Assembly: GCA_949825065.1 (NCBI GenBank)
Contig: OX463862.1
Coordinates: 13,139,592 to 13,203,591 of the forward strand
Source of the DNA: Odontocerum albicorne
Lineage: Eukaryota; Arthropoda; Insecta; Trichoptera; Odontoceridae
Reading direction: 5' to 3'
DNA length: 64,000 bases
A program made the position numbers and the translations under genes. Positions 20,970 through 31,275 of the stretch are shown piece by piece. Positions within the stretch are counted from its first letter, which is position 1, and every line of letters begins with the position of its first letter. The notes below the pieces were generated by a model, which worked only from the letters and a program-made list of their open reading frames with translations, had not been told where the DNA came from and did no database searches.

Positions 20970-21192
20970 AGGTTTATTGATAGCAGCATAGTGTGTCCAG
21001 ATTATATTTAAATAACACTTTTAAAACACATAAATTTCAGATAATACATTATATACAGAAGCTATCAAAAGGTCTGGGCTCATCTAATAGCATCCCTTCG
21101 GCGAAGATACACCCCACCAATATAGGGCGAACCAAGCCACGGGGACAACAGATGTTTTGCAGCCCACACCCTAGCTTTTTCAGCCCAGCCCA
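20970..21192 (-). repeat. Dispersed repeat copy (putative LINE 3' UTR), reverse
   Basis: GGTTTATTGATAGCAGCATA, AAAAGGTCTGGGCTCATCTA and CACCCCACCAATATAGGGCG are the complement of the 61.73-kb copy. It lies inside the inner Helitron. Confidence 0.65.
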
Positions 21193-21550
21193 TCGTTGTA
21201 TTGGGGCAAATTTATCAACTGTAACGTGGTAAGCTGCTGATTTTTTTTATAAATCGAAAAATTGTTTTCTCTAAACTGACGTTTTAATTCATAATTTTCA
21301 TTATACTGACTTTCTAATGTATTGTATGATTTGTATCTATCTTTAAATGGGCCTAGATCCACTGTGAATTAATACTAATTACGAACATTTAATTAAAACA
21401 TCACCAAATATTATTTGACAATTTAATTGTATCTTTGTTTATATTTCAAAATCTATCAAATCGTATGTAGTAATGGAGATTTGTAACAATGTCACTATTG
21501 TTAGTTTTTTGTAATGTATTTACCTAAATAACTTGCTATTTATTAGAATC
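21193..21550 (-). mobile_element. Rearranged fragments of the 571-bp MITE
   Basis: GTTGTATTGGGGCAAATTTA, CATTATACTGACTTTCTAAT and TTACCTAAATAACTTGCTAT are MITE interior sequence in reverse order, with internal losses. The last piece abuts the helicase frame at about 21551. Confidence 0.65.
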
Positions 21551-21551
21551 G

Positions 21552-22102
21552 ATTCCCTTATATCTAACATTCAAAGCGAGGTAGTCACATACAAGTCCGT
21601 CGACACTGTTGTGGAAGCAGATGAAGCAATTAATTATCCAACAGAATTTTTGAATTCACTAGATCTGCCAGGGATGCCACCGCACGTACTGCAATTGAAA
21701 ATTGGCGTGCCAATTATCATGTTGCGAAATATCAACCAGCCAAAGCTTTGCAACGGCACGCGGCTTGCAGTAAAAAAATTAATGAGCAACGTCGTAGAAG
21801 CGACAATTTTGACAGGACCTTTCAAAGGTGAAGATGTCCTCATTCCTCGCATTCCTATGATTCCAACGGATATGCCATTTCAATTTAAGAGATTACAATT
21901 CCCAATTCGATTAGCGTTTGCGATCACCATCAACAAGGCTCAGGGCCAATCTTTAGAATTGTGCGGTTTAGATTTAGAGACGGATTGCTTCTCACATGGA
22001 CAATTATATGTTGCGTGTTCTAGAGTCGGCAAACCAGACAATCTCTATATCTGCACAGACAATGGGACAACAAAAAATATTGTTTATCCACAAGCATTGT
22101 GA
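21552..22102 (+). pseudogene. Helitron Rep/Hel helicase C-terminal part
   Basis: A long open frame reads [80 protein letters not shown] and [10 protein letters not shown], then YPQAL and stop. These are late helicase motifs ([20 protein letters not shown]) of PIF1-like Helitron helicases. About 180 codons are intact, but upstream MITE sequence replaces the N-terminal helicase and Rep nuclease, so it cannot be a complete protein. Confidence 0.9.
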
Positions 22103-22394
22103 AATTTAATAAACAGTTGTATATAAAACGGACAATATAATAAGAGCGCCCACTGTTGAATGTAACGGCAACACACGCAATATAGATTTCAATTTATTTT
22201 AATTCCGAATATTAAATATCTTTCAATTCGGGTTTTTTAAACCGGTTTTTGTTATTTTTGTTATTATTGATTTTCATTTGAATTAATGGTATATATCTGT
22301 GTATGTTTTATACATTTGAATTATTAAAAGTTTCATGCAACTAACTTTTAACAAATGTCACATTAGATTTTTAACGAACTGCCCATTTTTGCTA

Positions 22395-22765
22395 ATTTGT
22401 AACAAGATTTATTATTAGTTTTATGTGATGTATTTACCTAAATAACTTGCTATTTATTACAATCGAGGCCTATCGAGGCCTATATTAAAGTTGATAAAAT
22501 TTGATATTCATCCGTTTGAATCGGACCAAGCTTCGCTCTGAAGTATACGTTGATTTGCGAGATGCAGTTGTAAATGACGGTAATAGAACTAAGGTTGGAA
22601 GACTATAACTTCTGCAATTTAGTGATGTCACAAGAAGAATTGGTTGAAAAAGTATTTCCTTATATTCAAATCAATTATAAGAATCACAATTGGCTAAGTG
22701 AATGAACTATTGTTGGGGCCAAGAACAAAGATGTCTACGAACTTAAGAATATTATTCAGTCCCTT
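22395..22765 (+). pseudogene. MITE scrap plus helicase fragment copy 1
   Basis: 22395-22500 is MITE interior (TTACCTAAATAACTTGCTAT). 22510-22765 decodes, with frameshifts, to LRSEVYVDLRDAVVNDGN and an E.L.EKVFP.IQ.NYKNH.WLSE-like segment, a helicase region that normally precedes the 21.55-kb part. The order on the DNA is therefore permuted. Confidence 0.65.
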
Positions 22766-22814
22766 TTTTAATGTTTGACAATTTTATATATTTTAAGTTT
22801 CTTTCTTCTTTTTC

Positions 22815-22985
22815 AGTGCAATCGATCTGCTTTAGTTCATCAAAATGTCGAGGAAGCAGCAGAACGACGTGTATCCAGACTTGAGGATGCACGGGGATTG
22901 CGTTCTGCAGCTTCAGAACTGGTTCTTTCTCAACAGAATGTACGTGACAGGCTGATAGTGGCTGAAAGAGGTCAGTAGGAATATC
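22815..22985 (+). pseudogene. Helitron-like N-terminal Arg/Glu-rich fragment
   Basis: The frame EEAAERRVSRLEDARGLRSA then ASELVLSQQNVRDRLIVAER has the charged repeat style (E..ER..RL..AR..R) common at the N-terminus of Helitron proteins. A related but shorter stretch follows the second helicase copy near 23880-23945. Identification is tentative. Confidence 0.4.
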
Positions 22986-23324
22986 AAAAGTATCTTTTTT
23001 ATATAGAATTTGATTTTCTATCTTTGTTTATATTTCAAAATCGTATGTAGAAATGGAGATTTTTTTAAGTTAGTTCCAATTATCTATTTGTCTTTGATTA
23101 ACATTTAATTAGTTACATTGTCTTTGATTAACATTTAAGAGATAATTATCTCTCTGTCTTCCCTTAACATTTAATTAGTTACTTTTATGTTTCGCAATTT
23201 TGTATGTTGTCTGAAATACTCTACTTTGTGGCGAAATGTAAAGACGTTGAACTTAACTACAAATATGCGTGTAGAGCTGAAAAACGATCGATCAGATGAG
23301 CTATTCTCACACCAATCGTATGTA

Positions 23325-23480
23325 GATTTATAACAAGATGTATTAATTTGTCATTATTGTTAGTTTTTTGTAATGTATTTACCTAAATAACTTTCTATTT
23401 ATTAGAATCGAGCCTTATATTAAAGTCGATAAAATAATTATAATCACTGAACGTCGTTACAAGGTTGTATTGGGGCAAAT
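23325..23480 (-). mobile_element. MITE right-half fragment
   Basis: CTATTTATTAGAATCGAGCC, AACGTCGTTACAAGGTTGTA and TTGGGGCAAATTTGTGAACT belong to the 571-bp MITE family in reverse; the terminus beyond CTGTCATAG is lost. Confidence 0.65.
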
Positions 23481-23499
23481 TTGTGAACTGTCATAGAAA

Positions 23500-23830
23500 A
23501 CAGAACATTTGATGTTCATCCGTTTGAATCAGACCAAGCTTCGCTCTGAAGTATACGTTCATTTGCGAGATGCAGTTGTAAATGACAGTAATAGAACTGA
23601 GGTTGGAAGACTATAACTTCTGCAATTTAGTGACGTTAAAAGAGGAATTGTTTGAAAAAGTATTTCCCTATATTCAAATCAATTATAAGAATCACGATTG
23701 GCTAAGTGAGCTATTGTTGGCGGCAAGAACAAAGATGTATCCAAACTTAACAATATTATTGAGTTCGTTTTTTAATGTTTCGCAATTTTATATGTTTTTC
23801 TTATAACTTTTTTTCTTCTTTTTCAGTGCA
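23500..23830 (+). pseudogene. Helitron helicase fragment copy 2
   Basis: The frame from 23582 reads LRLEDYNFCNLVTLKEELFE then KVFPYIQINYKNHDWLSELL, a recognisable helicase block (FCN.V..KEEL..KVFP.I..NYKN.DWL). It is a second, better copy of 22510-22765 (~1 kb apart). A pyrimidine-rich TTTCTTCTTTTTCAG follows both copies at about 22803 and 23812. Confidence 0.75.
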
Positions 23831-24116
23831 ATCGATCTTTGATTTGAATTCAAATCATATAGTGAATTGACCTCTTGGAGTGACGCGATCATTTGCAAGC
23901 ACGGTGATAAACGCAACAGACTGAGAGTGGCTGAAAGACATCAAAAATATTGTTTACCCAGATTGTATACAAGACATCAAAAATATTGTATACAAGAGAT
24001 CAAAAATATTGTATACGCATTGTGAAATTAAAAAAAATTGAAACGTGTGCTTTCTCTTTTCTTTCTTTTCCATTTAACCAGACTGAGCCACAGCAACGCG
24101 TGGCAGGGTACAGCTA

Positions 24117-24840
24117 TTCAAAATAAATCGGCATGGTCTCCTTTAACACCGATTCATTCAGTATAATTTCAATATGTTTCGAAGTAGTAAACACAAGGAA
24201 TTATAAGGTTCAATATAATAGGAAATAAATTAATTATTTAATGAATTAGAATTCAAAATAAATTGGCATCGTCCCCTTTTACACCGGTTCGTTCAGTGTA
24301 ATTTCATTCTGTTTCGAAGTAGTAAACACAAGTAATTATAAGGTTCAATATAATAGGAAATTAATGAATTATTTAATGAATTACAATTCAAAATAAATTG
24401 GCATCATCCCCTTTTACACCGGTTCGTTCAGTATAATTTCAATATGTTTCGAAGTAGTAAACACAAGTAATCATAAGGTTCAACATAATAGGAAATAAAT
24501 TAATTATTTAAAGAAATTACAATTCAAAATAAATTGGCATCGTCCCCTTTTACACCGGTTCGTTCAGTGTAATTTCATTCTGTTTCGAAGTAGTAAACAC
24601 AAGTAATTATAAGGTTCAGTATAATAGGAAATAAATGAATTACAATTCAAAATAAATTGGCATCGTCCCCTTTAACACCGGTTCGTTCAGTATAATTTCA
24701 ATCTGTTTCGAAGTAGTAAACACAAGTAATTATAAGGTTCAATATAATAGGAAATAAATGAATTACAATTCAAAATAAATTGGCATCTTCCCCTTTTACA
24801 CCGATTAGTTCAGTATAATTTCAATCTGTTTCGAAGTATT
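24117..24840. repeat. Tandem array, ~120-137 bp unit, 6 copies (outer Helitron)
   Basis: Unit AATTCAAAATAAATTGGCAT, TTTACACCGGTTCGTTCAGT, GTTTCGAAGTAGTAAACACA, ATTATAAGGTTCAATATAAT. The tail of one more unit lies at 18983-19046, left of the inner Helitron, proving the two parts were once adjacent. Confidence 0.9.
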
Positions 24841-25326
24841 CCTTTCTCGCTCTCTTGTATTCAAAATTCAATTCTCGTATTCTTTCTTTACGACAACCGT
24901 ACGGGTTTTGGCCTATTTATATTATGATTTCTTGTCATGTGTAAAATAAAAAAATAATATTAATAATAAATAGATCCTCCTGATTATTTTTTAAAGGAAG
25001 TGTTAATAAATAAAATAAAAATACAAGTGTAAAATAAGCAAAACACTTAGGAAAGAATATAATACATACCAAAGTCTTGACACATTTTTCCGTGTCTCCA
25101 GCAAACACTTGGAATATTACTAAATGACTTATCAGAATAATTTTAATATTGGAAATATTTTATCACGGAACCATCAAAACATTTTATATCGACAACCGGC
25201 ACACTTGCTGCCTACGATCTAATCTGGGTCTGGAAGCAGTGATGTCAGGTGGTGATACTTGTGTTGTATAGATTCAATTTTCTCGTCACTTGACGTACAC
25301 ACACTGATCACGTTTTATATTATAGA

Positions 25327-25785
25327 TAGGAAATGAATAGAGCCACGTGAGTCGGACGGATAATGTTAGTTACGAGTAAGTAACATGTGAATAAACCGAT
25401 TCGTTAGAACGATTATTTTCTATATTACCTAACTAGTGTCATGAACGGTTTTCGAGATTTTATATAACGTTCTTGAACTGTTACAAAACTGTTTTGTTAT
25501 AAAACGGTGCTTAAATATAAAATATTCAAAGGGTTTACAGCTTACTACTCTCATACACATTTTATATCAAATTTTCACATAAAATAACGCATTAAATACA
25601 ACAATACCCCCTGACACATCAACTGACAGCTGAGTGTTAAAGGTATAAATTCTTCACTCACGACATTTATTTATTGAATACTACAATACATCAGAACATT
25701 TAACTACTTACTTTTTATTTAAACGCAATTTATATAAATTTCCTAAATAAAATACTGTATTAAACACAACAATACTTTCCCAAAA
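25327..25785. other. Unassigned AT-rich sequence
   Basis: Nothing recognised on either strand. Confidence 0.25.
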
Positions 25786-25787
25786 TG

Positions 25788-26145
25788 ATGACAGCTTTGA
25801 TGTATGGGAGCGAAATGTGAACGTGGAAAAATACTGAGAGGAGTCTAATAAACGCTGTAGAAATGCGTGCATTAAGAAGACTACATGGAGTGGCAATGTA
25901 TGACATAATCCGGAATGAGTATGAACTTAAGGTATTGAGTAGGATTATGAGCACGCTGAGATGGTTTGAGCATGTGTAACGAATGAATGAAGAAATACTA
26001 ATAAAACAGATATATAGTGCAAATGTGAGTGGAAGGAGTGTGAGAGAAAGACCAAGGAAAGTATGGTTGGATCAAGCGAATGATATTCTGAAAGAAGGAA
26101 AAGAAAGTCAGAGAAATCGTAGAAGTTGTACGAGAAGTTCTATGT
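25788..26145 (+). mobile_element. LINE RT C-terminus, degraded
   Basis: The plus strand (with shifts) reads MTALMYGSE, NAVEMRALRRLHGVAMYDII, STLRWFEHV, NEEILIKQIYSANVSGR, RPRKVWLDQANDILKEGKES and QRNRRSC. Same LINE family as at 16.7, 29.5 and 48.0 kb. Confidence 0.75.
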
Positions 26146-26149
26146 AAGT

Positions 26150-26322
26150 GCACCTTGTGCACTTTGTTATCTATCGCTACACACTGTTCACTACGTCTCG
26201 CTTAACTCTTCTATTATTTGGGAAAATATATACAACCCAAACTGCATAATTTCTCAACTTGTTCCAATCTCTCATAATTCATCCATATATCATCGCATTC
26301 ACTTTTCTATCACTATTAATTT
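26150..26322 (-). mobile_element. LINE RT fragment, opposite strand
   Basis: The complement of CTATCGCTACACACTGTTCA..TTAACTCTTCTATTATTTGG encodes the F.YLGS/GR.K.D...R block seen at 14.1 and 41.4 kb. It abuts the plus-strand tail head to head. Confidence 0.6.
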
Positions 26323-26324
26323 CG

Positions 26325-26398
26325 ACATTGTAATTTGTTTTATCAAACACTGTTTATTCCACTTTTTGTAACGGTATAACCCTACCGGTTTCAAACAA
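26325..26398. mobile_element. Half copy of the ACCGGTTTCAAGG foldback
   Basis: GACATTGTAATTTGTTTTAT, then CACTGTTTATTCCAC and AACGGTATAACCCTACCGGT; the second arm is missing and the next element begins abruptly. Confidence 0.7.
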
Positions 26399-26399
26399 G

Positions 26400-26785
26400 T
26401 CTTGTTTGTGAAAGCTTTCGATGACATTTTGGCATAATTGCGGTTATAACTCACCAATAACGCGAATTATTTCGTCATTCAGCTCAGCAATTGATCGGGG
26501 GTCATTCTTATAGGCCTGGTTTTTCACGTAACCCCAGAGAAAATAGTCCAACGGTGTCAGATCACATGATCTTGGTGGTCAATTAGCATCACCGTTTCCG
26601 GAGATTACAATACATAAAATAATTCTGAATTTGAACGCGTTGTTGTATTATATACGACTGCATTTTTATAAATGTCATACATTACACTTCTCAAATGTCA
26701 CAAGACCCAGGCAAGTTTGCGACGCCATCTGTGTTTTATCCAAGAATTAAAAAAAGCGCTCAATTTGAAAGACTTTTTACATAAT
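26400..26785 (-). mobile_element. Tc1/mariner-superfamily element, C-terminal remnant
   Basis: The minus strand encodes DYFLWGYVKNQ.YKNDPRSI-like sequence and ends with the TIR motif GCGCTCAATTTGAAAGAC. It is truncated on the low side relative to 28550-29111 and 47022-47568, which share the C-terminal frame and ends. Confidence 0.7.
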
Positions 26786-26799
26786 ATTAAGTGCTCCGT

Positions 26800-26930
26800 T
26801 TACCTTGTCCCTGTTGCTTTCAAGTAGCCCATCACACGTCAATATACTGCCCAGATAACAGAACTCAACAACCTGCTCGAGTTTCTCCGAGTTAACCCAT
26901 ACATCGCACACACTTTATACAACAGCTCTT
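26800..26930 (-). mobile_element. LINE RT fragment
   Basis: The minus strand reads VCDVWVNSEKLEQVVEFCYL then GSILTCDG, a typical non-LTR RT block. Confidence 0.65.
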
Positions 26931-27205
26931 TTCATTTTATCAATGAATTAAAAAAAAATTACGACGAAATGAAAAAAAGAATCCAGCGGAATATGATTTT
27001 ACTGTAAAATCGAAAGCACAGCTCGGGAGGGCGATTACTCATCCCGAATGTCCGGAATCCCGACACAACGACGTGTCTTTCTGTCTGTGGAAACACGTGG
27101 ATATGATTTATGAATAGGACGAAAAAACTACAAATGTCGTATCAAATAAATATCACGTGAAAAATGAATGAAAGAAAGAAGCCAAATTTTGTGTAAATAC
27201 GAGTA
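26931..27205. other. Unassigned sequence
   Basis: No recognised feature. Confidence 0.25.
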
Positions 27206-27316
27206 CAGTACCCGGCGGTAAGTAATACACACAACCGCATCGTGACTACGATACCGGACATAGACGACAGAGACGACGATCTACAAACTATGTGTATTAC
27301 TTACCGCCGGGTACTT
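27206..27316. mobile_element. Short MITE, CAGTACCCGGCGG family
   Basis: 111 bp; left CAGTACCCGGCGGTAAGTAA, right GTGTATTACTTACCGCCGGG then TACTTG. TA precedes it; the right TA is changed. Internally deleted relative to 4669-4898. Confidence 0.8.
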
Positions 27317-27534
27317 GTGTCGTACTGTATTACCCGAATATCCAATCATTGAAGTGGGATCCCGCGTGTCTTTCGAGGACTTTGGAAGAACTTTTTTGAA
27401 CTGCTTTTTAACCGATTACTGTCTTTTTTTTTGTTTCCATCTATTTTTGTGATTTTCCCTGATTCCGTATTTTATAGTGTTTTCAATTAGTATTTTGTTT
27501 TTCAATGATTTTACGTTTGTGTTTGTATTTTGCA

Positions 27535-28105
27535 ACATGTGATTTTGTACAATTTTTACACAGTGCGGGCTGTGCGCCTGTATGGACGATCCCGTACTAT
27601 GTTGGTAACACGTGATTTCGTACAATTTGTACGCAGTGCGGGATGTCCGCCTGTATGGACGATCCCGTACTGTGTTCGTAACATGTGATTTCGTACAATT
27701 TTTACGCCGTGCGGGCTGTGCGCCTGCATGGACGGCCCCGTATTGTGTTGATAACATGTGATTTTGTAAAAAATTTACGCAGTGCGGGCTGTGCGCCTGT
27801 ATGGACGATCCTGTACTGTGTTCGTAACATGTGATTTTGTACAATTTTTACGTCGTGCGCGCTGTGCGCCTGCATGGACGGCCCCTATTATGTTGGTAAC
27901 GTGTGATTTTGTACAATTTTTACCCAGTGCGGGCTGTGCGCCTGTATGGACGATCCCGTACTGTGTTCGTAACATGTGATTTCGTACAATTTTTACGCCG
28001 TGCGCCTGCATGGACGGCCCCGTATTGTGTTGGTAACATGTGATTTTGTACAATTTTTATACAGTGCGGGCTGTGCGCCTGCATGGACGGCCCCGTATTG
28101 TCAAA
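27535..28105. repeat. Minisatellite, 73-bp unit, ~7.7 copies
   Basis: Unit starts near 27535, 27608, 27681, 27754 and 27827 and holds GTGATTTTGTACAATTTTTA, GCAGTGCGGGCTGTGCGCCT and GTATGGACGATCCCGTACTG. It is GC-rich compared with its flanks. Two subtypes (GTATGGACGATCCC and GCATGGACGGCCCC) alternate. Frames reading YKITCYEHSTG-like repeats are artefacts. Confidence 0.92.
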
Positions 28106-28549
28106 TAACTATAATCCATATGACATAGCATACGCTCTTCTGCAAAATGAGCCGAAAAGTATTTTTTTCGGGTCATAAATGAAAAGTAAATGTTTTCTAT
28201 GACAAAACAAGTAAAAAATAGTCAAGTATTATGAGTCACCAGGATCACTAATGAATCATTATAATTTGTTACCAATAACGGGGTTTTTTATGACATATAG
28301 TAAAGTAAATGATTTCTATTACAAAAAAATAACAACTTGTTTCAAATGATTTCTCCGAATTTTGGCAGCACTCGTCTTATCTGATAATAAGCAGGATTAT
28401 CACTCGAAACGGCTTATAAAAAATACCTCAATATAAATAAATAGGAAGGCCAAATAGCTCAACATAAATAGTACGATAACTGATTTCTAAAATAATTACT
28501 CGGAAATCAATCACGTTAATCAAAAAGTTGCGAAATAATAATCACAAAA
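28106..28549. other. Unassigned AT-rich sequence
   Basis: Nothing recognised. Confidence 0.25.
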
Positions 28550-29111
28550 GGTCTTTCAAATTCAGCGTTTTTTTTTTTATTCTATTTTTTTAGTTCTTGA
28601 ATAAAACACACAGTTTGCTTTGATTTCAAAAAACTTTTTATTGGTCATTGAAGTATAATGTATGACATTTAAACATAAAAAAAACAATATCCGCCAAATG
28701 TCCACCTCTTGTGGCTCCACAGATGTCCACTCTTTTGTCAAAATTTTCGATGACATTTTGGCATAATTGCGATTCTAACTCACCAATAACGCGAATAATT
28801 TCGTCCTTCAGCTCGGGAATTGATCGGGGGTCATTCTTATAGACCTGGCTTTTCACGTAACCCCAGAGAAAATAGTTCAACGGTGTCAGATCACATGATC
28901 TTGGTGGCCAATTAACATCACCGTTTCCGGAGATTACAATACATAAAATATGTTAATTCAACAATTTGAACGCGTTGTTGTATTGCGTACGACTCCATTT
29001 TTATAAATGTCATACATTACACTTCTCAAATGTCACAAGACCCAGGTAAGTTCGCGACGCCATCTGTGTTTTATCCAAGAATTTAAAAAAATCGCTCAAT
29101 TTGAAAGACCC
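28550..29111 (-). mobile_element. Tc1/mariner-superfamily deletion derivative, ~560 bp
   Basis: TIR-like ends: GGTCTTTCAAATTCAGCG at the left and CGCTCAATTTGAAAGACC at the right. The minus frame has NYFLWGYVKSQVYKNDPRSI, PELKDEIIRVIGELESQLCQ, NVIENFDKRVDIC and GGHLADIVF, the C-terminus of an IS630/Tc1/mariner-type transposase. The upstream part jumps from GNGDVNWPPRS-type coding into 5' terminal sequence, so the catalytic core is deleted. Confidence 0.82.
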
Positions 29112-29273
29112 ATTATTTCAGTGCTTGCATCATTTATGAAACATATTAGCAGATATTCAAATAAAACGAATCATTCATTGCGTTGATAATGTCAAATGTA
29201 TTCGAATTATTCTGGGTTTGTTTTCAAATCTACGTAATATTTGTATTGTATAAAACTTTTGTTGTATACAGTA

Positions 29274-29365
29274 CAACCTAGCGGGTTTATTACTATGTGG
29301 TAATATCTTCCAACCAACTAGAAAGGAGTTAAACGAGTCCTTAAATAAAAACTAGAATGGAATAT
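29274..29365 (-). mobile_element. SINE family 1 body fragment
   Basis: ACAACCTAGCGGGTTTATTA, then CAACCAACTAGAAAGGAGTT; the tRNA-like head is missing. Confidence 0.55.
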
Positions 29366-29690
29366 TTTTTCTACCTATCCTGCAAGGGACACGGCGTGAT
29401 AATATGTATGTAATATAAATGTGAATGACTAAATTAACCAGGATAACGAAGAGTACGCTGAGATGGTTTGGACATATAGAACCAATGAATGAAGTAGGAA
29501 TGACAAAAAAAAGCACAATATAAGAGGTAAGCGTGCTGGAGAAAAATCAAGAAGAATACACATATAGTATGCTATTTTGAAAAATTATAAAGCTGTATGG
29601 ATGTTGGAAAAAGCGAAATTTGTGTGTCGTGATCGGTGAGTCAGGCGCTCAGTCCTTTCTGCCTACTCTATAATGGTATGTAGGTTCAAT
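29366..29690 (+). mobile_element. LINE RT tail
   Basis: TLRWFGHIEPMNE, GKRAGEKSRR and a decayed MDVGKSEICVS-type end, with the 3' marker CTGCAAGGGACACGGCGTGA nearby at 29388. Same family as 26.0 and 48.1 kb. Confidence 0.6.
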
Positions 29691-30083
29691 TTTATACAAA
29701 AAAAAAATTAAAACTAAGTCTGCTATAAATAACCGCCAGCAATCGCAATATTATCGATCGTAAACATTTAATGTACCGACCGTTTAGCAAATTAACAGCG
29801 GGAAAATGCGAAAATTTTTAAATTCAATTTAAAAATGACTACACAATATTTCCCAAGAAAAAGATTAAAATCTCGCCTACTCGGAAAAAAGTTCCCTTGG
29901 AAATTAACATTACAAATATTGAGTTAAGATTTATTTAAAAAAAAATGTAATTTGAACAATAAATTTTAATTGAAAATAGTGATTTGTGACTCAAAATAAT
30001 ATGACTCAAGAATTACTGTTAGTTTAAAAGTGACGTGTAAAGCGAATGTGGTAGAATTGAGGGATATACTTAGAAAAGCAGGT
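29691..30083. other. Unassigned AT-rich sequence
   Basis: Nothing recognised. Confidence 0.25.
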
Positions 30084-30084
30084 A

Positions 30085-30324
30085 CAAGTAACTGGCGGTA
30101 AGTAATACACATCGGGCTTAAGAAAGGTACTGTCTGCCATAATCGGCTAACTTCGGTTTTGTAAAGTGTCGTTTCTGCCCCTAGAACGCTTGACAACGAC
30201 TGACAAATCGCGATGGGACACGTGTATGAATGACAGAGACGACGCTCTACAAAGCCGAAGTTAGCCGATTGTGGCCGACAGTCTCTTTCCAAGCCCGATG
30301 TGTATTACTTACCGCCGGGTACTG
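30085..30324. mobile_element. MITE, 240 bp, CAGTACCCGGCGG family
   Basis: Right end ACTTACCGCCGGGTACTG then TA; left end degraded (CAAGTAACTGGCGGTAAGTA) after TA. Long inverted arms include CGGCTAACTTCGG and its complement. Sibling of 4669-4898. Confidence 0.85.
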
Positions 30325-30333
30325 TACATGTGT

Positions 30334-30475
30334 ATGAGGTGTATGGACGCGCGGTAACGCACTAGACTTCCGTATGGAAGGTCACCTCTCGAATGACAAA
30401 GGTATTTTATCTGCCTCGTATTCGGAGGTATAAATAAGGATACGTATGACTTGTCATAAATATTAAAAAAAAAAA
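30334..30475 (+). mobile_element. tRNA-derived SINE (family 2)
   Basis: GGTGTATGGACGCGCGGTAA, CGCACTAGACTTCCGTATGG, then CTCTCGAATGACAAAGG, ATACGTATGACTTGTCAT and an A-rich tail with AAGAAG. The B-box is damaged here; compare 35585-35755. Confidence 0.65.
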
Positions 30476-30690
30476 GAAGAAAAATAACATAGCAGTGTGC
30501 TCCGATCGTCTCTCTTCAGGTGTGCCATCGGATTCAATACATCGGTGTGGCCTGTAAGTTTGCTGGTGTCCAACGACTCACTCACTTAAAATAAAAACAA
30601 TCTTCAAAGCACAACTTAGCTTTTCAACTGAATTGATATTGGAATGACGTTGGGATATTGCAATCCTCGACTACTAGACTATACTCGAGA
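30476..30690. other. Unassigned sequence
   Basis: Nothing recognised. Confidence 0.25.
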
Positions 30691-30691
30691 A

Positions 30692-31265
30692 ACTGTAGCA
30701 TGGTCCCTGTGACAGTTCACAAATTTGCCCCAATACAACCTGGTAACAACGTTCAGTAATTTTAATTATTTTATTAACTTTAATATAAGCCTCGATTCTA
30801 ATAAATAGCAAGTTATTTAGGTAAATCCATTACATAAAACTAACAATAATGACAAATTAATACATCTTGTCACAAATTAGCAAAAATGTGTCAGTTTGTT
30901 AAAATCCAATAATATTTGGTGACGTTTGTCAAAAGTCACTACGACGTTAGTCTGCATTGGCTAGGGATGGGGTATACGATAATTGGATTTTCGATTTTTT
31001 TATACCTAAAATTAAATGTTCGTAATTATAGTAGTATTAATTCATTGTGGATCTTGGCCTATTTAAAGATAGATACAAATCGTACAATACATTAGAAAGT
31101 CAGTATAATGAAAATTAGGAATTAAAACGTCAGTTTAGAGAAAAACTAATTTTCGGTTTATCAAAAAAAAAACGATTCGATTTGTAAAAAAAAAATGATT
31201 TTACCCCAACCCTTTGAGACATGACATTTCAAATGTCACAGGACCATCCCACATTTTCTCAAGTA
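30692..31265. mobile_element. MITE, 574 bp, GAAAATGTA family, TA target
   Basis: Left TACTCGAGAAACTGTAGCAT, right ..CCCACATTTTCTCAAGTA, TA on each side. Third full copy in the window. Confidence 0.9.
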
Positions 31266-31275
31266 TAGCGTATAA

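Larger units (their letters stand above)
19047..24116 (+). mobile_element. Inner Helitron (plus strand), ~5.07 kb, degenerate Rep/Hel
   Basis: The 5' terminus TCTATATAAATAAAAATG is at 19047. The 3' terminus is GCCACAGCAACGCGTGGC (5-bp stem) then AGGGTACAGCTA at 24116. The left flank ..GAATTACAA and the right flank TTCAAAATAAAT join exactly as in intact units of the outer Helitron's array, so the insertion is between A and T without duplication. It carries scrambled helicase pieces, MITE fragments and a ~585-bp duplication. Confidence 0.85.
18640..25326 (-). mobile_element. Outer Helitron (minus strand), non-autonomous, split by inner Helitron
   Basis: On the minus strand the 5' end is TCTATAATATAAAACGTG at 25326. 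The 3' end is a CCGTGAA-TAT-TTCACGG hairpin, then GTTGCAACTAG, ending in CTAG at 18640. The flanking bases are A (5') and T (3'), the normal Helitron A/T target. Removing the inner element (19047-24116) leaves 1617 bp: a ~130-bp tandem array and a helicase C-terminal scrap. Termini and hairpin are seen directly; rolling-circle mobility is known for the family. Confidence 0.85.

Noticed and set aside
27416..28053. Minus frame of 142 codons with repeated HSTGSSIQAHSPH-like text
   Set aside because: Product of the 73-bp minisatellite, with no start context or domain.
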